48,497 nt of DNA, from the NCBI GenBank assembly GCA_965371445.1, contig CBDUYN010000065.1:1-48497 (forward strand). The letters are read 5' to 3'. Of this stretch, positions 45,841-48,497 are shown in pieces. The position numbers were made by a program, and so were the translations under genes. The notes beneath the pieces are model-generated. The model saw only the letters and a program-made list of their open reading frames with translations. It was not told the origin of the DNA and ran no database searches. This DNA comes from DASWIG01 sp965371445. GTDB lineage: Bacteria; Acidobacteriota; Thermoanaerobaculia; Multivoradales; J023. Every line of letters starts with the position of its first letter. Within the stretch, counting starts at the first letter, position 1.

Positions 45841-46818
45841 ATGAGCCTTCCACGACCCATCGCCGTCTACTACGAGCACCCGACGTGGTTCCGTCCGCTT
45901 TTCGCCGAGCTGGAACGCCGCGGGTTGCCTTACACCAAGATCCGGGCGAAGGACATGGTTTTCGACCCGTCCGCCGCCGTTCCCGATCCGAACGTCCTCT
46001 TCGTGAACCGCATGAGCCCCTCGGCCTGGGATCGCGGCGGCGGCGGAGCGGTGTACTTCACCCAGCATTTCCTGGACCACCTCGAACGCAGTGGCGTCGA
46101 GGTTGTGAACGGCGCCGGCGCCTACCGGCTCGACATCTCGAAGGCCGCCCAGTCCGCCTTCCTCGAGCGGCTGGGATTGCCGACCCCCCGCACCCGTGTA
46201 GCCTACGATCCGCGGCGCCTGCTTCTGGCCGCCCAGGAGCTCCTCTTCCCGGTGCTGGTCAAGCCCAACATGGGCGGCAACGGCGCCGGGATCGAACGTT
46301 TCGATACGCCGGCCGAGCTGGCCGCCGCTGTCGAGGCGGAAAGCCTCGTGACCGGTCCCGACGGCGTCTACCTCGTGCAGGAGTACCACCCGCCGCGCGG
46401 CGGTCACATCACCCGCGTCGAGACCCTGGAAGGCCGCTTCCTCTACGGCATCCGCCTCCACCTGGAGGACGCCGACAGCTTCAGCATCTGCCCGACCGAC
46501 GTCTGCAGCCTGGTGAGCGGCGAAAAGCTCACCTCCGTGGCCAGGGAGGCGTCGGAGGGTAACGGCGCCAAGGTCGAGGCCTTCACGCCGCCGCCCGAGG
46601 TGATCGCCGAGATCGAGCGTATCGTGGGAGCCGCGGGTTTCGACGTGGGCGGCGTCGAGTACCTCGAGAGTGAACGCGACGGGCGGCGCTACTACTACGA
46701 CGTCAACGCGCTTTCGAACTTCATCGCCGATCCGGTGAAAGTCGTCGGTTTCGATCCCACCGCACGGTTGGTCGACGCTCTCGCCGGCCGCGCCCTGGCC
46801 CTGGCCCTGGCCGCATAG
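45841..46818 (+). CDS. RimK/glutathione-synthetase-like ATP-grasp ligase
   Basis: A 325-residue ATP-grasp protein. VLFVNRMSPSAWDRGGGGA and the nucleotide-binding loop VLVKPNMGGNGAGIERFDTP (K141) are followed by EYHPPRGGHITRVETLEGRF and the metal site DVNALSNFIAD. Enzymes of this fold join an acid to an amine or amino acid using ATP; the overall look is that of RimK-type or glutathione-synthetase-like ligases, but the substrates cannot be read. GAGAGGAG precedes the ATG. The poly-Cys attenuator upstream suggests that the product involves cysteine or a low-molecular-weight thiol. The next gene is 67 bp downstream with its own possible promoter. Confidence 0.88.
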   Translation: MSLPRPIAVYYEHPTWFRPLFAELERRGLPYTKIRAKDMVFDPSAAVPDPNVLFVNRMSPSAWDRGGGGAVYFTQHFLDHLERSGVEVVNGAGAYRLDISKAAQSAFLERLGLPTPRTRVAYDPRRLLLAAQELLFPVLVKPNMGGNGAGIERFDTPAELAAAVEAESLVTGPDGVYLVQEYHPPRGGHITRVETLEGRFLYGIRLHLEDADSFSICPTDVCSLVSGEKLTSVAREASEGNGAKVEAFTPPPEVIAEIERIVGAAGFDVGGVEYLESERDGRRYYYDVNALSNFIADPVKVVGFDPTARLVDALAGRALALALAA

Positions 46819-46861
46819 TCCTGCCGAGCTCCCATGCTGGCCCCCCCCCACGCTTCTACGC

Positions 46862-46867
46862 TATACT
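46862..46867 (+). promoter_or_regulatory. Possible -10 element of the final gene
   Basis: TATACT at 46862 places a start near 46874, about 12 bases before the next ATG. No clear -35 element. Weak evidence. Confidence 0.35.
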
Positions 46868-46885
46868 CCGCCTCGGAGAGAGCTG

Positions 46886-48497
46886 ATGACGGAATCGTGG
46901 ATCCCCCAGAACCTGCCGGCCCGGACCAAGCGGCTCCTGAAAAAGCACGCCGGCGGGGTCCGTCAGCTCATCCTCGAGGACGGTGACGAGGCCCCCGAAG
47001 AGCTCAAGCCCCTCTTCGGGGCCATCGCCGAACGCTTCCTCCTCCACGATTTCGACGTCAACGACCTCTGGCGGCGGTGCAAGGTCAAGGGGAGGACCCT
47101 CACGGGAAAGGCGTTCACCCAATTCGCCCTCGAGACCCTCGGCCCCTACATCCGCCGTCACCGTTGCGCCGTAGGCGCCGTGCTCCTCGTACGGACCCCT
47201 CTGGAGATCTGGAAGGTCGCCCACGCCGCGGGCTACGGCAACGCCGACGGCTTCAGCCGCGCCTTCGCCACGGTCTATCACCAGACGCCGTCCGACTTCC
47301 GCAAGAAGCCCGGTCCCCTGGCCGGCAGCGAGGCCCGGTGCTTCCTCGCCAGGCCCGCCGGGGCGTGCGAGGACGACGACGAGACGGCGGACGAGATCTT
47401 CCGCGCCCGTCTCGACCTCCTCGAAGCCCTCGACAGGAAAGTCGGCGAGACGGCCGCCGTCCTCGCCGCGGACGTCCACCAACGCGGTGCCGAACGGGCC
47501 GCCGCCGGCGACGTCGACGGCGCCTACGAGGACCTCGTCTTCGCCCGCCGCTGCGACGCCGCCGCCGACCAGGCGCAAAGCCGGCCCCTCCTGCTTCCCT
47601 GCGACACCGAAGCCTTCTTCGTCGAGGCGCTCTGCGACGGCTGCCGCCGGAGCTTCACCTGCGACGCCGCACGCGACCTGCGCCACCACATGCGCCATGC
47701 CCTCTCCCTCGTCCCCTGCAGCCTCCACGGCCTCGCCGAACCCCACTGCTGCGACCGGTGCTACCGCCTGATCTGGGACGCGGTCGAGCGAGCCCGCCTC
47801 GGGCTCCTCGACGACGCCTTCCGGGCCTGGTGGCTGTCGGAACACGCGGCCGACGGCGGCCCCGCGAGCCACGGCCTCTTCATCCGCCTCATGCGGGAGT
47901 CCGAGACGCTCGCCCACCGCGACCCGCACCGCCGGCTGAAGCTCTGCCGGCGCGCCCGTAGCGTCGCCGAGGAGATGGACGACGCGGACCTGGTGAACCT
48001 GGCAGGGATCTTCGAAGGCAACGCCCTGCGGGCGCTCTCCCGCTTCCACGACGCGCGCGAGGTCTTCGCTACCGTCGACACGCGGTCGCGTCTGTGGCTG
48101 GAGGCGTGCTACCTGCGGGATCGGGGCACTCTCGACACGGACGACCAGGATCTGGATCCGGCGGTCGAACGGCTCCGTCGCGGCGCCGCGCTGTTCCAGG
48201 AGCTCGACGCTCACGCGGCCGCCCTTACTCGCATCAAGCTCGCCGAAGCGCTGAAATGGCAGCGTGAATTCCAGGAAGCCCTGACGACCTTCGAGGACCT
48301 GATCGTCGACCTTGACTTCCGTCGCTGGCCGGAAGCGGGTGACTTCGTAGCTATCGAGCATGCTCTCCACCTGATCGCGGCTGGCGAACACGATCGAGCC
48401 GAGCAGTGTCTCGACGAAGGATCCCGAGGTTCTTTGCTAGGGCCGAGCTTCACCGCCGCGTACGGCGAGCTCAGGTTGGCGCAAGGAAAAACTCGTG
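46886..48497 (+). CDS. AraC-HTH regulator with Cys cluster and TPR-like region, truncated by window edge
   Basis: Open from ATG 46886 to the edge (537 codons, partial). Residues ~60-150 resemble the C-terminal helix-turn-helix of AraC regulators: PLEIWKVAHAAGYGNADGFS followed by RAFATVYHQTPSDFRKK. A Cys/His-rich segment follows (CDGCRRSFTC, HHMRHALSLVPCSLH, CCDRCYRL), spacing suited to a metal or thiol sensor. TPR-like helices then run to the edge. A regulator next to a cysteine-attenuated ligase, itself with a Cys cluster, suggests linked control. Whether it binds a metal or senses thiols is inference. Confidence 0.75.
   Translation, partial: MTESWIPQNLPARTKRLLKKHAGGVRQLILEDGDEAPEELKPLFGAIAERFLLHDFDVNDLWRRCKVKGRTLTGKAFTQFALETLGPYIRRHRCAVGAVLLVRTPLEIWKVAHAAGYGNADGFSRAFATVYHQTPSDFRKKPGPLAGSEARCFLARPAGACEDDDETADEIFRARLDLLEALDRKVGETAAVLAADVHQRGAERAAAGDVDGAYEDLVFARRCDAAADQAQSRPLLLPCDTEAFFVEALCDGCRRSFTCDAARDLRHHMRHALSLVPCSLHGLAEPHCCDRCYRLIWDAVERARLGLLDDAFRAWWLSEHAADGGPASHGLFIRLMRESETLAHRDPHRRLKLCRRARSVAEEMDDADLVNLAGIFEGNALRALSRFHDAREVFATVDTRSRLWLEACYLRDRGTLDTDDQDLDPAVERLRRGAALFQELDAHAAALTRIKLAEALKWQREFQEALTTFEDLIVDLDFRRWPEAGDFVAIEHALHLIAAGEHDRAEQCLDEGSRGSLLGPSFTAAYGELRLAQGKTR

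Noticed and set aside
44873..45853. 326-codon minus-strand gene
   Set aside because: Only the middle resembles a protein family; its ends run through repeats and through the ATP-grasp control region, so it is listed as a fragment only.
46856..48391. 511-codon minus-strand frame
   Set aside because: The plus-strand frame contains AraC helix-turn-helix and Cys motifs and has a start with upstream signals; the minus frame is a GC-bias shadow.
1..48497. rRNA, tRNA, prophage or complete insertion sequences
   Set aside because: None could be recognised; the only mobile-element hint is a short IS-end-like string near 42570.

Overview
The window is GC-rich, densely coded bacterial DNA. The gene types suggest a member of the Acidobacteriota, perhaps Thermoanaerobaculia-like: a cyclase fused to a membrane helix and TPRs, very large secreted CNA_B-type proteins, Trm112-like methyltransferases, nucleotidyltransferase gene pairs, and many short dispersed GC-palindrome repeats between genes. 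This assignment rests on gene style only; no rRNA or tRNA gene was seen.

Positions 1-5,100 are accessory, partly decayed DNA. They hold the start of a secreted NHL-propeller protein (cut by the window edge), a broken nucleotidyltransferase pair, a truncated duplicate of the cyclase gene, a VapBC-type toxin-antitoxin pair, two small unknown genes and several families of repeats. Positions 5,092-8,325 carry the intact cyclase-TPR sensor. Positions 8,385-11,876 hold a minus-strand run PAAR spike -> Trm112/SAM methyltransferase -> B12-binding radical SAM enzyme, divergent from a T4-gp19-like tail-tube protein, which suggests isolated parts of a contractile injection system. Positions 12,000-16,623 hold a PilZ protein, a four-S1-domain RNA-binding protein and a secreted penicillin-acylase-family hydrolase. 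A second nucleotidyltransferase pair lies at 17,008-17,581.

Positions 17,840-25,773 look like purine handling and envelope upkeep: a three-subunit xanthine-dehydrogenase-type molybdenum hydroxylase, a pseudo-protease, an HtrA-like protease with about four PDZ domains, and an NCS2/AzgA-type purine permease. After a small secreted duplicated-domain protein comes the largest gene (27,170-42,487, about 5,105 aa), a secreted protein with about 31 CNA_B/SdrD-B-like modules followed by propeller, IPT and fibronectin-like domains. Its leader contains a recognisable cyclic-di-GMP-I (GEMM) riboswitch with a competing downstream hairpin. Inside the gene, a block of about 1.24 kb is repeated with no difference that I could find, 2,247 bp apart.

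Positions 42,810-44,734 form a compact, more A/T-rich operon: a KGG-type small basic protein, a RelE/HigB-like toxin, an XRE antitoxin with a long C-terminal tail, and an unknown third protein. This is a candidate tripartite toxin-antitoxin system. It is followed by decayed DNA (orphan promoter, repeats, TPR-protein fragment). At 45,609-46,818 a promoter drives what looks like a leaderless 29-codon ORF with a run of cysteine codons, then an intrinsic terminator, then a RimK/glutathione-synthetase-like ATP-grasp ligase. This is a candidate cysteine-responsive attenuator controlling a ligase of unknown substrate. The window ends in an AraC-HTH/Cys-cluster/TPR regulator cut by the edge.

The best candidates for undescribed biology are the poly-cysteine attenuator with its ATP-grasp ligase, the riboswitch-controlled giant adhesin-like protein, the tripartite toxin operon, and the PAAR-methyltransferase-radical SAM operon.
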